Below are positions 12,230 through 24,881 of a DNA stretch of 64,000 nt, piece after piece. The stretch is from Wyeomyia smithii (Eukaryota > Arthropoda > Insecta > Diptera > Culicidae). The notes beneath the pieces are model-generated. The model saw nothing but the letters and a program-made list of their open reading frames with translations. It did no database searches and was not told the DNA's origin. Both the position numbers and the translations under genes were made by a program. The stretch lies in the NCBI RefSeq assembly GCF_029784165.1, contig NC_073694.1, forward strand, positions 53,043,674 to 53,107,673, in the 5' to 3' direction. How positions within the stretch are numbered: the first letter of the stretch is position 1; the number at the start of each line of letters is the position of its first letter.

Positions 12230-13432
12230 TCACGTTTCCCTTGCAAATCCATTTTTTTTTAATTCTTCACATTGAAATATCGGATGCTCACTAGAGCATT
12301 TCGCGCACTTTTCTGCAACCGTCGATGTATGTAATGAATGATACTTCCGCTCCACTGGAAGACTTTTTTTGAAATTTTCCTTTTTTCTACTATCAACACC
12401 AGACTTCTTAGAAAACGCCGTACATGTTTCCAAAGCATCACAACGATCATCCAGAAACTTTAGAAATTCGTCAAATGATGGATTCTCTATATCGACAATT
12501 CTTTGCGCCCACAAAGAACGAGTATCCATAAATCAGCCATGGGTCACGAGTGTTGTACACATCACCAAGTGCGTTTAGTTGACGAATGACCTCATCCGAT
12601 GTGGTGACGATTTTGCGTAGGTTGCTGGAGGTGGCAGAAACTATGGCTGGCTGGTCCACGAACTTACGAACAAGAGCGAACACTGTGTATTTTTTCTTAT
12701 CGTAAAAGTTTGTTAACGCTGTCCATGCTTCACCGTAGTTAGCATCCGAAATAGCAAAAGAACTTATCAAACGTCGTGCATCTCCTTCGAGATACGACAT
12801 CAAATATTGCATTTTATGAGAATCTTTCAGATCATTTCGCGAATGAATTGTGGTTTCGTATATGTCTCTAAACGATATCCAATGCTTCCTCTCTCCATTG
12901 AACGTAGGTACATTTATCGGTGGTAGCCTAACGTTTGAAAAAGGTGAACGATTCGATACCTGTTCTCCTCCAGCTTGATCATTCGCTAACTGCCCTGACA
13001 ATTGGTTTACATTGTTGTTTGTTGCCGACTGACTCAGCAGCATCGCTCGCTGCACTTCAATCAACATCTTCATGGCCTCCTTCAGGTCTTGACATGTATC
13101 AACAACCGTCCTATCACTGGCCACCGAGTTCGTTTCTAGGTTATGTTCCTCCAACTGCGCAATATACTCTTCCAAAATGTTTTCGCCTGATAATATTGCG
13201 CAGTAAATTCCTCTCGATAATTGTGTACCGATGCAACTGCATCTGGATCGGGTTGATTTTCTTCGATTTCTCGCTGTGTAAGGCGGAAGCTCCCAGCCAC
13301 CTCCGTTAGCTGCTCAAGCCGATCTTTTGCTTCCCCGAGGGATGCGTTCCTCTCGTGAAGTTTACCAGCTTTCATATGCTCCCATCTTAATTGCGTCAGC
13401 AATGCATTTCGACGTGCAATCAAACGTTCCAT
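12230..13432 (-). pseudogene. BEL/Pao gag, in three frames
   Basis: The ATG at 13432 begins MERLIARRNALLTQLR, a usual Pao-type gag start. A shift near 13150 leads to the DUF1759-like core (13175-12471) with LPPINVPTFNGERKHW, HKMQYLMSYLEGDARRLI and LRKIVTTSDEVIRQLNALG. A further shift near 12525 leads to LWAQRIVDIENPSFDEFLKF and a CxxC...H...C knuckle beginning CAKCSSEH. The frame then fails in a run of nine A (plus-strand T run 12252-12260). Gag would package the RNA and form particles. Confidence 0.9.
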
Positions 13433-13454
13433 CGTGATTCAATACTATCCGATG

Positions 13455-13473
13455 CTTGAAGGACCAAAAAAAT
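13455..13473 (-). promoter_or_regulatory. Primer-binding-site region of the BEL/Pao element
   Basis: Immediately after the 5' LTR on the minus strand comes a T-run and then TGGTCCTTCAAGC, the position where the tRNA primer pairs. I cannot name the tRNA with confidence. Confidence 0.5.
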
Positions 13474-13662
13474 TGATGACGAAATGTTAACTGTAGGATT
13501 GCAACTTAAAATGTAAAGAAATAACTGAAAAAACCCGTATTTAACTCAAACAAATTTATCGGCGTCCTTTTTCGATTTGCTTCGAGACACTTCTATTCTT
13601 GTATTGGGCGATGCTACAATAACGGGATATGTGTAACACGCTAATTCTGTTCTACTCAAACA
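13474..13662 (-). repeat. 5' LTR of the BEL/Pao element
   Basis: Same ends as the LTR at 7904-8091 and about 98 percent identical by eye. The flank at 13663-13667 is GTTAT, repeating the left flank. Confidence 0.95.
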
Positions 13663-13667
13663 GTTAT

Positions 13668-14465
13668 TCATTATGTTATTGCGGTCAGCCATGGCAAGAA
13701 CACTACACCGTGCTGCACGGGTGTTATAAAAACAGAAATTTTTCGATTTTTACAAGTTTTTTTTTTGGAAAATGAAACGAAAGCCACCATTAAAATTATC
13801 ATAACAATACTTTATAGAAACAGTACTTGAAACTATACATCTTCATCATTTCATTTCAATCCCCTCCTCATCCAATATTATTCATAGACTCGACTTGCTT
13901 ATTGGGTAGATAGTAGATTAGCTAAAAACATTGCCTTTTATTTATTTAAATTTTTGCTCACCAGTATTGATTTCAACTTCATAAAAATAAGTATTTGAAA
14001 AGAGTCAATCTCGATCACCTCAACCTTAACATTGAAATAGTAATATTAGGGTCTATTCAAACGTGACATAAATATTGGACTTCCGGAAAACCCTCACCAC
14101 TTTGTCTAGCATGTTTCCAATACTCAGCACACTAGATATAAAAAATTTCCTCAGCCCTGCTTGCGTTATGTAACATTGGAACGGACTTTTATGAATCAAT
14201 AAGGAAGCGCTTATTTATAACGTAACGCAAGAATAATTATTGTTGATCTCCTTTCCCCCTTTGCCATGCTTTTTGTTTAAATTTTCCGTATGGGTTGCAA
14301 CACTTTGCCAACCCAACACTCTTTCCCGTTTCCTGAGCGTTACATAATTTGTAAACGTTCCTTCGCGATATTTCTGTTTTAGATCAGCTTTACTTTACTT
14401 GAAATATTATGGCTCAAAAATCATTTGAGTCAAAAAAAGGTTGCGTTACGTCATATTGGACTTAA
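13668..14465. other. Interior of the split TA element; no gene seen
   Basis: AT-rich sequence with C-rich patches typical of degenerate mosquito MITEs (for example ACCCTCACCACTTTGT and CCTTTCCCCCTTTGCC). No clear element ends before 14466 and no coding frame. Confidence 0.4.
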
Positions 14466-14628
14466 GGGAACGTCCATTAATTACGTATCGTGAATAAAAA
14501 CTATTTTCGACCCCCTCTTTCCTCTAGGCAACGCTCTTTGTATAGATCTTCAAAATTTTTAGTATTGATTGCGACGTTTTGTCAGATCTCTACCTCCCCC
14601 TAAGCGTTACGTATTTTTGGACGATCCC
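14466..14628. repeat. Short inverted-repeat element (MITE-like)
   Basis: GGGAACGTCCATTAATTACG at the left and TACGTATTTTTGGACGATCC at the right are imperfect inverted copies about 163 bp apart. Target duplications are unclear. Confidence 0.5.
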
Positions 14629-14775
14629 AATACGACATTGCTGCTTTAGGTAAGTTATATTTAAAATAGAAAAAAAAATTTATGATTCGATTATATACAA
14701 TTTTATATATAATCGAATCATATATAATCGAGTCAATATATAATCGAGTCTGTATATAATCGAGTCCGACCTGTA

Positions 14776-15243
14776 TTTAAATCTGAAAATAGAAAAATAG
14801 GAAACTATTATGATTCTCTATCAAAAAACTAAAATAGAAATAAATAATAAGTTAGAATATTGGGAAATTTCACCAGAAAAACAAAAAAAAACAAACAGAA
14901 ACTAAAGAAGTAAAACTAAAAATATCGAAATTAAAAAGACTAATTACAGGCAACACAGAGATATAAATAATAAGAAATTGACGAATAAATGAAACAAAGC
15001 TGAAAAAAGTAAAGAAACAGAAAAAATAGAAGAATTTTTATCAAAAAAAATCTATGACAAAAAATACAAATTTGAATATAAACAACAAAGCAAAATTTAA
15101 AACAATTGAAAAAGATAGAATAAAATAAATAACAAGTAATGGAAAATAGAAACACAGAAATACATTAAGCCTGAAAAATTAAAAATATTTTTCGCATTTT
15201 ACGGTTTATCATTTCACATAAAAATCAAAAAAAAAAAACAAGA
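14776..15243. repeat. A-rich array 1, segment d
   Basis: The marks of segment c return here: CATTTTACGGTTTATC near 15195, and ATGACAAAAAATACAAATTT followed by GAATATAAACAACAAAGC near 15054. This shows that the array once continued across the site now occupied by 6722-14773. Confidence 0.7.
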
Positions 15244-18200
15244 GGGTAAAAGAGAGGGCCCCACGAAAATATCTGTTCCGGACCTGTCTAAAGTGGAACC
15301 ATTTCCCGATTTTTTTACCCACTATCGAATTTTATTAATCCTAATTTTAGTGGCCGCCACAAGGGTCTATTTAAGACGTTTGAGACGATTGATAAACAGT
15401 TGACATATGAATTAGTTTTGTGGAAAAAAACCGAATGATGACGAAAGTATGAGAGTTGTAATTCTAACGTTTTCCGGAGACATGCTAGCCCCATTATAAA
15501 AACATGTCTTGAACAAACCACCTGAATATAAAGGTAAAAAAGCAAAATTTCTGTGACCTTATTCGAAGCCACTAACACCCACTTTCGTCCGATAGAGCAC
15601 CGGTTGTTTCACTTTTTGCTTCAGCATTCCTCTAAACGAATCACCTGTTTCCAGATTTCCTACATGTTTCATTACCACGACAACTTAGTTCTTTGCGTCA
15701 TATTTTCCGCCTCTTATGTTGCGTCACTTGGTGCTTCATACCTCATCGTCCCAGGTTGATCGAATGAAAATTGTTGGCGCTTATCTTGATTCCGGTACCG
15801 CCGCTGGCGGTGTAACGCTAATCTGCCGTCAACAGATTGTGGTTAAATTGAAATCCAGACCGTCGTCATACCCAAATGGTCCCTAGTCGTAGGGGGTAGA
15901 GCAAACTCAATCAGAAAAAGCTTCTGGCAATTAAAATTCTCCTTTCTGCATCCTGCCAGTCGGATTGAAGACCAAAATCTATGAAGTTTTTTGTTGGTTA
16001 CCAAATAGCTACTTGATAAAACGACCTTCGGCGTCGTAAAGCACTCGAGTGCCACTTAGCATGTAATGAGTATGCTTGGAATATTGTCGTGAATTTTCCG
16101 CCATCACGCAGGGAGTTTTTTTTTCGCTGGAAAAGCTGAGCTGTCAATGTGGAAGTGCCCTCCGAAAGAAATATTAAAATTAATAAGTGCACGGTGCCAT
16201 TCTTACACACGCCAACCGGGGGCCGGGTAGTTGTTTAGGGTCCCGGTTCGGGTTTGGCAACGGAAAACTAATTTATGCAAATTGGATTGGTTTGATTTGA
16301 ACTGAGGAGTGTCGGTCGAGTGCCGCAGTGCAATCGGGCTCTCGGGGCTAGGTTACTGGTGGACGTGGTTTCGTTTTTCTAGGTTACTTGTTTAGGACTT
16401 TAAATTTTTATGGTTCTGATGAAGGTACGGGAATAAGTTTTGGTCATTCCAGGTGGCCGTAGCCAGGTTAGTGCAGTCATATTATTCGGTGCAAAGGGGG
16501 TGTTAACGGATGGCTATTGTGATTTTGATTAAATTATAAAGAATTATCTTGATTTAAAAGAAATTACACACTCGTAGCTTTCATTAGGTACTAGTAAAAA
16601 AAATTAAGAAAGTTGTTTAACGGGGTTCCGAAAGTTAGGAAATTATATTTTATTAGTTGCTTGCTTGCTGAACGAGCAAATTTATTGGGAACTTAGACCT
16701 ATTTTGAGCCTTCCAGGGCACTCTGCTGACTGCAAGAGGTATAAAATTAGTGTCCTCTATCTTTTACCTTAGAACTTCTGTAACATGTCAAGCATTACAA
16801 GGTGGTAAAATGGGGGATAGGATGACAACAAAACCTTATGAGAAACATAAAAAATGGGCATCATTAAAAATTGATGTGATTTTCCTCTTAACAGTTATTC
16901 AATGTTCACATTCTGACAAATGGGGTCTTTTCATACGCTTGGCGAGATTTGTGATGCGTCGAAGCCTAAACATTCATCCAATAAAAAAACTTTCGGCTCT
17001 ATGCATCACCGCCGCCGCATAATGACCGATAGTGTAGGAATAGCTATCTCATTGTGAATTTTCGACAAGATGATTTTACGGTGTTCAAGAGTATATCATG
17101 AAAGTCCTGATTCAGTGACGCGATTCTATTAGTATGACTCTTTTTGTAGCGCTACGGGCGTTATCATAAAAAGTTTACAGCAGGTGTGCTTTTCTATACA
17201 TTCCGGTAAATGACTTCTGGTGGCCGGATGCCATCGGATTTTATGGGTGTTATTTTGCTGAGACGGTATCGGCTTTCGCGGTAGATTCACTTTACACAGT
17301 CAGGAGTTGAAACCGTGCCGGGTTTACATGAAGCGGTAATAAAGGGATGTTTGAATATGAATTATCAATTAATGTTTTTTTTTTTTTGAAGTTTTAGTTG
17401 ATTTGTTTTCTTTAAAAAAATAGTTTAGTGGGCGTTGCTTTCTAACAGAAAATTCGAATGAAATCGATATGTACTTAACAATCTTTTTGCCTTTTACTGC
17501 TACAGTCTCAAGTTACCAGCGAGTTTGTGAGGCAAATGGTATTTATTTTTAGGAGAAACGAAAACTAAAATAATTCTATCACTTGAATCGCTCACATGAC
17601 ATAATGTCGTATTTATCGTATTTATCACGTATTTATCTCTTTCGTTCTAAATTTCATAACAAGCAACAACGTATATAACTATTTTTATTAGGCTCGATTT
17701 TTGATTGCTTCATAAGTCCACTGGCAGAGAATTATGCTTTCTGTTATGAAGTAATTATCTTCATCATTTAAAAAGTGTTCAGTAGAGTCCTATCTCACGA
17801 CCCTTAGTATTATTCTAACGAAAAATAGTGTTCTAGAAATTAAACAAAATCCAAAATACAAATTACAAAGATGTCCTAGTTTCTAACAAAGTGCAATTAA
17901 GTCCATACGAATTTTGGAAAGCTTTTTCCCACAATTAAAAACTGCTACCAACTGATCAAATCGGTGTATCGTCCACTTAAAAAAACGCTACTACAATGTT
18001 GCTGGTCTATAGCTGCGGCCTACGGTGCAGTGTGTGTATGCCTATGTCGTAGCAATTTCTGAGGTAATAATTTAAATATGAACCTAATTTTTTAATAAGC
18101 ACTAATTAGCTATTCTCGTTTCCGCAAAGACTTTGGGGACTTTGTATCGGTCGGTTTATCGTTTGACACATACACGATTGCTTCCTGCTTGTGGCGTGGT

Positions 18201-19480
18201 GCCGTTTTGGTGCTGCCCCCTTGTGGAACACGATGATGTCAGAAGTGTCGTGATTGGTCGGTTTATATTGTGTAGCGCATATATTGTTTTCTTTGCTGGA
18301 CAGGCTGTTTTTTTTGTCGTGTACTGGAATGTTCTTCTGCAAAGCGGTTTTCACTGTAATTAGCAGGTATGTTGTAACGCTGCTGTTTTTTTCTATTCTA
18401 GAACACAAGTCATATCAATCATAACGGGGTGACAGGCAACATTCGGTCTATAATGATAAATGAAACAAAATCAAAGTTAACAGAAAAGCCAGTATCTAAG
18501 ATCAGGCGAATGCAGGGATGCGGCGTGCTTGCAAGTAACAAGAACAGGTTAGATTTGGATGCCAGAGCCAAACTTACTTGTTTTTTTTTTCTTTCTTCCT
18601 ACAGCATTTTACTTACATATAAATATATCATGAATGCACTCTACGCTACGCTAAAACTGTTCTATCATACAAATGTAGATGACGCCATCTTTGGCATGCA
18701 TTAGTAGTTACGAACCAGTAGCCAGGGTACTCGGTATGATAGGTCGAACTATGGTATAAGAAAAATTGCTTTTTATGTAGGACATACGGGCATTAAGCAC
18801 TAGAAAAAGATGAGTTTTAGCATTCGAAACAGGTTGGAAAAATATATATACGTATGGAAATAGAATATCTCGAAAGAAGTCAAAAGGAACACCTACGTTT
18901 TGGGACACGAAAGTCTTTACCACTTTTCGCGGGTCTACTCGTGGGCTGTTGTCAGTTGCGGAGTAGGTTTGTTGTTTCCAATTGTCCACAATGGATGCCA
19001 ATTGCAGGTTGGGAGAACAATTTTGCTTTACAGGGAATACGGATCTAGCGGGATGGTGGTGGTTTGCCATTTTCACTCTAATAATTGTGGTTTTGTGGTT
19101 GGCTTAGTAGGTGTAGGTACGGGGAAATTACTGCCGGTGCGGGTTCGTTCGGATTTGTACAACTGCGGGTTAGACTTTGTTCAAACAGGGACTGCAGATT
19201 ATCAAATGTCAAGAATATAACAATCAAAAATGATGGAAGTGTCAAAAACGTCAAAGTTCACGTCTTTGTCAGAACGTTCAAAAGTATCACTAATATGACA
19301 GCTATCATAAAAGTGAAAAGTGTGAACAAATCAATTATATCAGTAAAACAATGTATGTTATACATACATAAGATACTGTTTGTAGGCATAAGGGAATAGT
19401 AAGCAAACTAATGAAATGTAACAAGAAACATATAAGAATCGATAAGATCATAAAGCACATATATTAAACAAACACATACA
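15244..19480. other. Mixed-complexity non-coding DNA; no gene recognised
   Basis: Balanced composition with several GC-richer patches (16200-16400, 18120-18260, 18950-19150). An octamer ATGCAAAT lies near 16276. Reading frames are all under about 125 codons, without recognisable motifs or convincing splice signals. It could be intron or intergenic sequence of a host gene. No transposon ends were identified. Confidence 0.5.
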
Positions 19481-22400
19481 CATAAAATGTGTCCAAGAAA
19501 AAAACAAAAAAAAAAAACAGAACAAAAACAGAGAGATATCGGGTAAAGAACAAAGAACACACAGCAATATCATGAAAAATATAAAACCAAAAATAAACAA
19601 AAAAGAGGAAAGCGGATCACAGAAAGTTGAAGCAAATAAAATTGAATTAAAGTTAAAAACAGAAGCTTAAACAAACGAACAATAACTATTAAACAGATAC
19701 AAAACGATCAGACAATAAAAACCAACAAAGTGACAAAAAGAAAACACTACGATCAGAGAAAGAAAACCAAAATTCAAAAGAAAGAAAAAATCTGAGAACG
19801 ATGCGATACAAAAATTAAGGAAAAAATACAAGGTATCGAAAACAAAATTGAAAACATATTAAAAGTATGAAAAAGAGACAAAAATATAGAACAGAGCAGA
19901 AGAGAAATCAGAACAATGGAGAGATGAAAAAAGTGAGGAAACAACCGAAAAAACAGTAGAAAACTCCACCCCAAAACAATAAGAAAGAGACCATAATATA
20001 GAGAGAAACAGCCAAAGCAGAAGCCAACAGAAAAAAAAACAGCGAGATAATGGGTAAAGAATAGAAGGTCAATAATGAGAAAACGATCTAAAACAAAATT
20101 ACGAAAAAAAACTTAATAAACAGTATGTAGAAGATAAAAAAGAAAAAGAAAAATAAAATAGAAAAATGTACAGGAAAGTAAAACAAAGTTTATTGAAATA
20201 ATAAATCTATTGTTTTTATTATATAAAGAAAAATTGCTGAAATGACTATAATAAAATTAACGCAAAGTAGAATCTAACATGAACAGAACAAAAATATTGT
20301 AAAAAATTGGTGTTAGTATTGCAAAAAACTTAATGTATAAAAAATAGCAGGAAAAATATTGAATTCAAACCAAACACATGATATATAGTAACACAAAAGA
20401 CGAACATAGAAAAAATTAATCGAAAAAAAAAATAAAAATATAACGAAACAAGAGTTTCAAAACAAAGAGAAAATAAAAAAAACAAAGCAGGAGACTGAGA
20501 ACAAAATGTTAGAAAACCTGAATCATTTAAATCAACCAATAGTTAGGAAAAAAATATTGATAAAACGAATTTTCGAAAAAAAAAACGAGACGCTTCCAGT
20601 TAAACAAAACAAAAACATACAATTAGAGAACTTTGAAAACAAAATGAGGAGCCAAAAAATAACAAAACGATGTTGTCAAAAATTATCAAACGAAAAACTG
20701 AGAGATAGAAAATCAAAAAGATAAAAAATATAGCAAATCTTTTCGCTAAAGGTATAAAACAGAAGAAAAACAAATGACAGCTATGTTTAACAGAAAAACA
20801 AAAAGAAAAAGGTTACCAAATGTAGAAAAGACTCATGATAAAGCGAACCAGATAGAAGAAGCAGAAGAAATTCTAAGCCAAAAAACGAAGTAAAGTTATA
20901 CAAAAAATTAAACCATAAAAAATAAATAAATAACATACGATCAAAAAAACAATGCAGAGTTCAAAAAATAGCCAAAAACAAGGAACTGTGAGAAAAATGA
21001 CAAAAAACCTGAGTCAAAATAATAGTAAACTTGAAAAAAAAAAGTTTAGCAAAAATAAATAATAAAGCAAAAGCAAGAGGCTTGTAGGTGAATACAACAA
21101 TTTAAAAATACAGAGAGAACTTTATAAAAAAGGAAGCCAAAAGAAATTACCAAACTAATATAACAAGCAAATATTTGAACGTAAATAAAACTAGAAATTT
21201 AAAAGAAAAAATGGATTAAAAATGGAAAGAATGGAATAAAAAGAGATTGAATCGAGAGAAAATGAAAAAAAAAAAGAAATTAAATCAAACGAATAACAAA
21301 TGCTTAGAAGATACAATACGATTAGAAAATAGGCAAAGAAGTGAGAAAATAAAGCAATGAGATCTGAGAGCGAAAACAAAAAGTACGAAAATAAGAAAAT
21401 AAGAAAATAACAACAAGAAAAAAATAAGGAAACTATTCGAAACAAAAAATAAGAAAATACAAGGGTCAAGAAAATTAAATAATTATTTAAAAAAATTATT
21501 TAGTTATGAAAAGAAAAAACCAGGAAAAAAATTTTATTGGAACGCAGAAAACCATGACACGAAAAACGAACACAAATTAAAATAAATCGGGAAATATAAA
21601 TGAAAACATAAAACAAAAGTTTAAAAACAAAGTTCAACAAAATAATACTAAATTAACAAAAAAAAACAGCTTAGAAAAAAAAAACGAATAACCGAGCAAA
21701 AACGAGACGCGCAAGGTATTAAAAAATATAAAAATTCAATGAAAAGTATGTAGAAGATAGAAATGAAAAAGGAATAAAAAAATACTTAGAAAAATGTATA
21801 GAGAAGTAAAACAGAGATTGGAGAAGCGAAAAAAAGTGAGAAAAACAATTGGAGAAGAGAAATAAGTACAAACTGTAGGGAAATAATAAGCAGAGGCAAA
21901 AAAGATAACAAATAACTTGCAATGAGAAAAATAAATTTGACGCAAAGTTGAATCTATCGCAAACAGAACAAAAATAATGTGCAAAATTGGAGTAAATATT
22001 GAAAAAATATTAGGTTATAAAAAGAGAATATCAGGAAAAAAATTTAATTTAAAAGCAAAAAAACATGACACGAAAAATGAACACAAAAGAAATTAAACCG
22101 GGAAAAAATAAACGAAAACTTAAAGAAACAATAGTTTGAAAACAAAATGAAATAAAACAAAAACCTTAACAGGAAACTCAAAACAAAATGTCAGCAAAAA
22201 ACTGAATTAAAATAATACCAAATTAACAAAAAAAAAACATTAATCAAGCCGAACCGTGACGCGTTTAGTAAAATTCAACTTATAAAAAAAATAATTAGGA
22301 AAAAACAAAGTTTTAAAAAATAAAAAACTTCATCGAAAAGCATGTAGAAGATATGTATTAAAAAGGAAGAAAAAAATACTTCTAGAAAAGTATATAAAAG

Positions 22401-23300
22401 GGAAACAGAAAAAAAAATATCAGAACAATGGCAAAGCGAAAAAAAAATGGGAAAACAACCAAAGGAGAAAAATACATACAAACTATAGTGAAATAATAAG
22501 CAGAAGCAAAACAGATAACAAATAACTGTTGCAATGAGGAAAATAAATTTAACGCAAAGTTGAATCTAACACAGACAGAACAACAATAATGTGCAAAATT
22601 AAAGTAAATATTGAAAGAATATTAGGTTATGAAAGGAAAATAGCAGAAAAAATTTAATTCAGAAGCAAAACAGCATGCCACGAAGAACGAACAAAAAGAA
22701 TTGATGTTGGAAAAAAATAAAAACATAAAGAAACAAAAGTTTGAAATGAAACAAAAAAAAACCTGAAAAGGAAACTAAGAACATAATGTCAGCAAACCTA
22801 GATCAAAAAATACTAAGTTAACAAAATCAAAAAAAAACATATAGAAAAAACGAATAATCGAGCAAAGACGAGACGTGTTTAGTGAAATTCAACTGAAAAA
22901 AAAAAACACAATTAGAGAACTTTGATAAACATGGGGAACCGAAAAATATCATCATCATCATCATGATAGGTAGAAAGTCAAAGATATAGAAAATATAGCA
23001 AAGAGAAACAAAAAGAAAACAGATGACAGCTATGTTAAACAGGAAAAAAAGGTTACTAAACGTAGAAAAAAAAACAGAAATCAGCGAACCAAATAAAAAA
23101 AAGAGTTATAGAGCTGTATAAAAAAATTTAATTATAAAATAATAAATAAATCGTAAAGAAACAATCAAACGAAAACAATGTGAAATCCAAAAAAAAATCG
23201 AAAATGGGAAACTGAGAAAAGTGACAGAAAAACCTGAATCAAGATAATGATAATGATAAATTAAAAAAAACAAAAGAAGCAAAAGCGAGAAGCTTTCAGT
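19481..23300. repeat. A-rich degenerate tandem array 2, segment a
   Basis: The plus strand is again A-rich and T-poor, but built of different phrases from array 1. ACGCAAAGTTGAATCTA and variants occur near 20262, 21940 and 22552. CATGACACGAAAAATGAACA and variants occur near 21552, 22062 and 22672, a spacing of about 510-610 bp. GATGACAGCTATGTTAAACA and variants occur near 20775 and 23020, about 2.25 kb apart, suggesting a higher-order unit. Minus-strand frames here are composition artefacts. Confidence 0.7.
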
Positions 23301-23302
23301 TA

Positions 23303-23687
23303 CAGTCATACCTCGATATAAAGCGACCTCGATATAAGCAACCTCGATATAACGTAACTTTTACCTCGATATAACGTAACTTTTTTAGATATCTTAAAAT
23401 TAAAGTACAAACATTACTTTTGGGATGTTTAATGTTCCGAATAAATGGTTTTAGTTCGTATAAGTACCGTAAAATAGGGTGAGATTGATCTTTGAAACAA
23501 AACACTGTTTTGTGACTGATTATATTTGTAAACGAAAATTGTCATGTGAAAGGTTTATATATGCTAATAGGTGATAAATGTTTGCGCACTTTAAGGCAGC
23601 GTTCAACAATTTTGCATTAATAAAAAAAAATTCGTGCTTCGATATAACGTAACGAAAAAAAAATTGCCTTATATAGAGGTATGACTG
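23303..23687. mobile_element. TA-flanked MITE, short member of the 2630-3377 family
   Basis: The left end CAGTCATACCTCGATATAA follows TA at 23301-23302. The right end ATAGAGGTATGACTG precedes TA at 23688-23689. It carries CTCGATATAACGTAAC copies behind the left end and one near the right end. Only one degenerate internal unit is present, against four in the longer copy. Confidence 0.9.
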
Positions 23688-23689
23688 TA

Positions 23690-24879
23690 TATGAAAAAAA
23701 AGACAACACTCGTGAGCTTAAAAAAAAAATTAGATAGATAGCCAAAAGAAATTACCAAAACCATGTAACAGAAAATTATTGAAACGCAAACAAAAATAAA
23801 AACACAGAGCTGCGCCAACTGAAACTAAGAGATAGAAATTGAAATTTAAGAGTAAGATTATATGAGGAAGTGAAGAAATTAACAAAAACGGAAAAGAAAA
23901 CAATCGAACAAAACTAAAAGAAAGAGATCAAATGTTGAAAACAGAGACGAAAAACAGAAGCCAACAAAAAGAGATAATAATAAAGAAGAACAATCTGCAA
24001 GATCATAGAAAATACAGAAAAAAAACAAACAAATAGAAGAGGGTAATAAGCACAATAAACTAGAAACAGATAAAATTGAAAGAATGTGAAAACATAGGAT
24101 CTAAAACAAACGGATAATAACTCTTAACCAGACAATAAAAAAACAACAGTATGAAAATTAAAAAAAACTGCGATTAGAGAGAAAATAATACCAAGGAGAG
24201 ATAAAATTAGAAAAAAAAAACAAGGTATCAAAAACAAAATTTAAAACAAATGAAAAGTCTGTGAAAGATATAAGAGAGAAGATACAAATAACATCTAAAA
24301 AAAATGTATTAAACAGCAAAGTGAGATCAGAACAATAGAGAGATGAAAAAATGAGAAAACAACTAAAGGGAAAAACAGTGGAAAACCACCCCAACCTAAA
24401 ACAATAAGAAAATGACCATAAGTTCAAACGAAACAGCAAAAACAGTAACCAATAGAAAGAAAACAGCGATATAAAGGTGAAGAGTACGAAGGACAAACTG
24501 GAAGGTTAAGGAAAATATAAAACAAAAAAAAAAAGAGAGATAAGAAAAATGGAGGGATGAAAAATGAGAGAACAACTAAAGAAGAAAAATACACACGAAC
24601 TAAAGTAAATTCATGTGCAGAAGAAAACCAAACATAGAAAAAAATGGGAAAAACCAAAACTATTACAGTTCTGTTGTAATAAGCAAAAAAAAAATGCTTT
24701 TCGAAATTTATCACAAATTGAACAACAATAATGGTGTTAATAGAAAAAATCTGAACAACTATACAAAAATAAAACAGGATAAATGAAAATGGAAACATAA
24801 AAAAAACATATAATAGAGCTACACAACAGAGAAAGAATGAGAAACTAGAACAAAACAAAAATGTGAAGCAATATGGTAA
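23690..24879. repeat. A-rich array 2, segment b
   Basis: Same A-rich composition between a MITE and the Tigger-like element. AACAATAGAGAGATGAAAAA near 24333 resembles ACAATGGAGAGATGAAAAAA near 19913, consistent with long-period repetition. No gene seen. Confidence 0.6.
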
Positions 24880-24881
24880 TA

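Larger units (their letters stand above)
7904..13662 (-). mobile_element. BEL/Pao LTR retrotransposon, complete in extent, coding region broken
   Basis: Two LTRs of 188 and 189 bp bound the element, and both flanks are GTTAT (7899-7903 and 13663-13667), the 5-bp duplication usual for BEL/Pao. The element runs on the minus strand, so the 5' LTR is on the right. Gag, protease, reverse transcriptase, RNase H and integrase are recognisable in the family order in one gag-pol. That frame is broken by at least seven shifts and stops. The LTRs differ at only about four positions, suggesting a fairly recent insertion. It sits within the TA-flanked element 7591-14773. Confidence 0.95.
7591..14773. mobile_element. 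TA-flanked element split by a BEL/Pao insertion
   Basis: The left end CAGGTCGGACTCGATTAT follows TA at 7589-7590, and its inverse, ending ATCGAGTCCGACCTG, precedes TA at 14774-14775. The right end is built of four short repeats of ATATAATCGARTC. Without the BEL/Pao element and its duplicated 5 bp, the host element would be about 1.42 kb. It has no transposase-like frame and is probably a non-autonomous pogo/Tigger relative. Its interior right of the BEL element may hold further small insertions. Confidence 0.75.

Noticed and set aside
18367..18401. GTATGT ... TTTTTTCTATTCTAG looking like a perfect intron on the plus strand
   Set aside because: Only about 35 bp long, below the minimum for insect introns, and no coding frame on either side.
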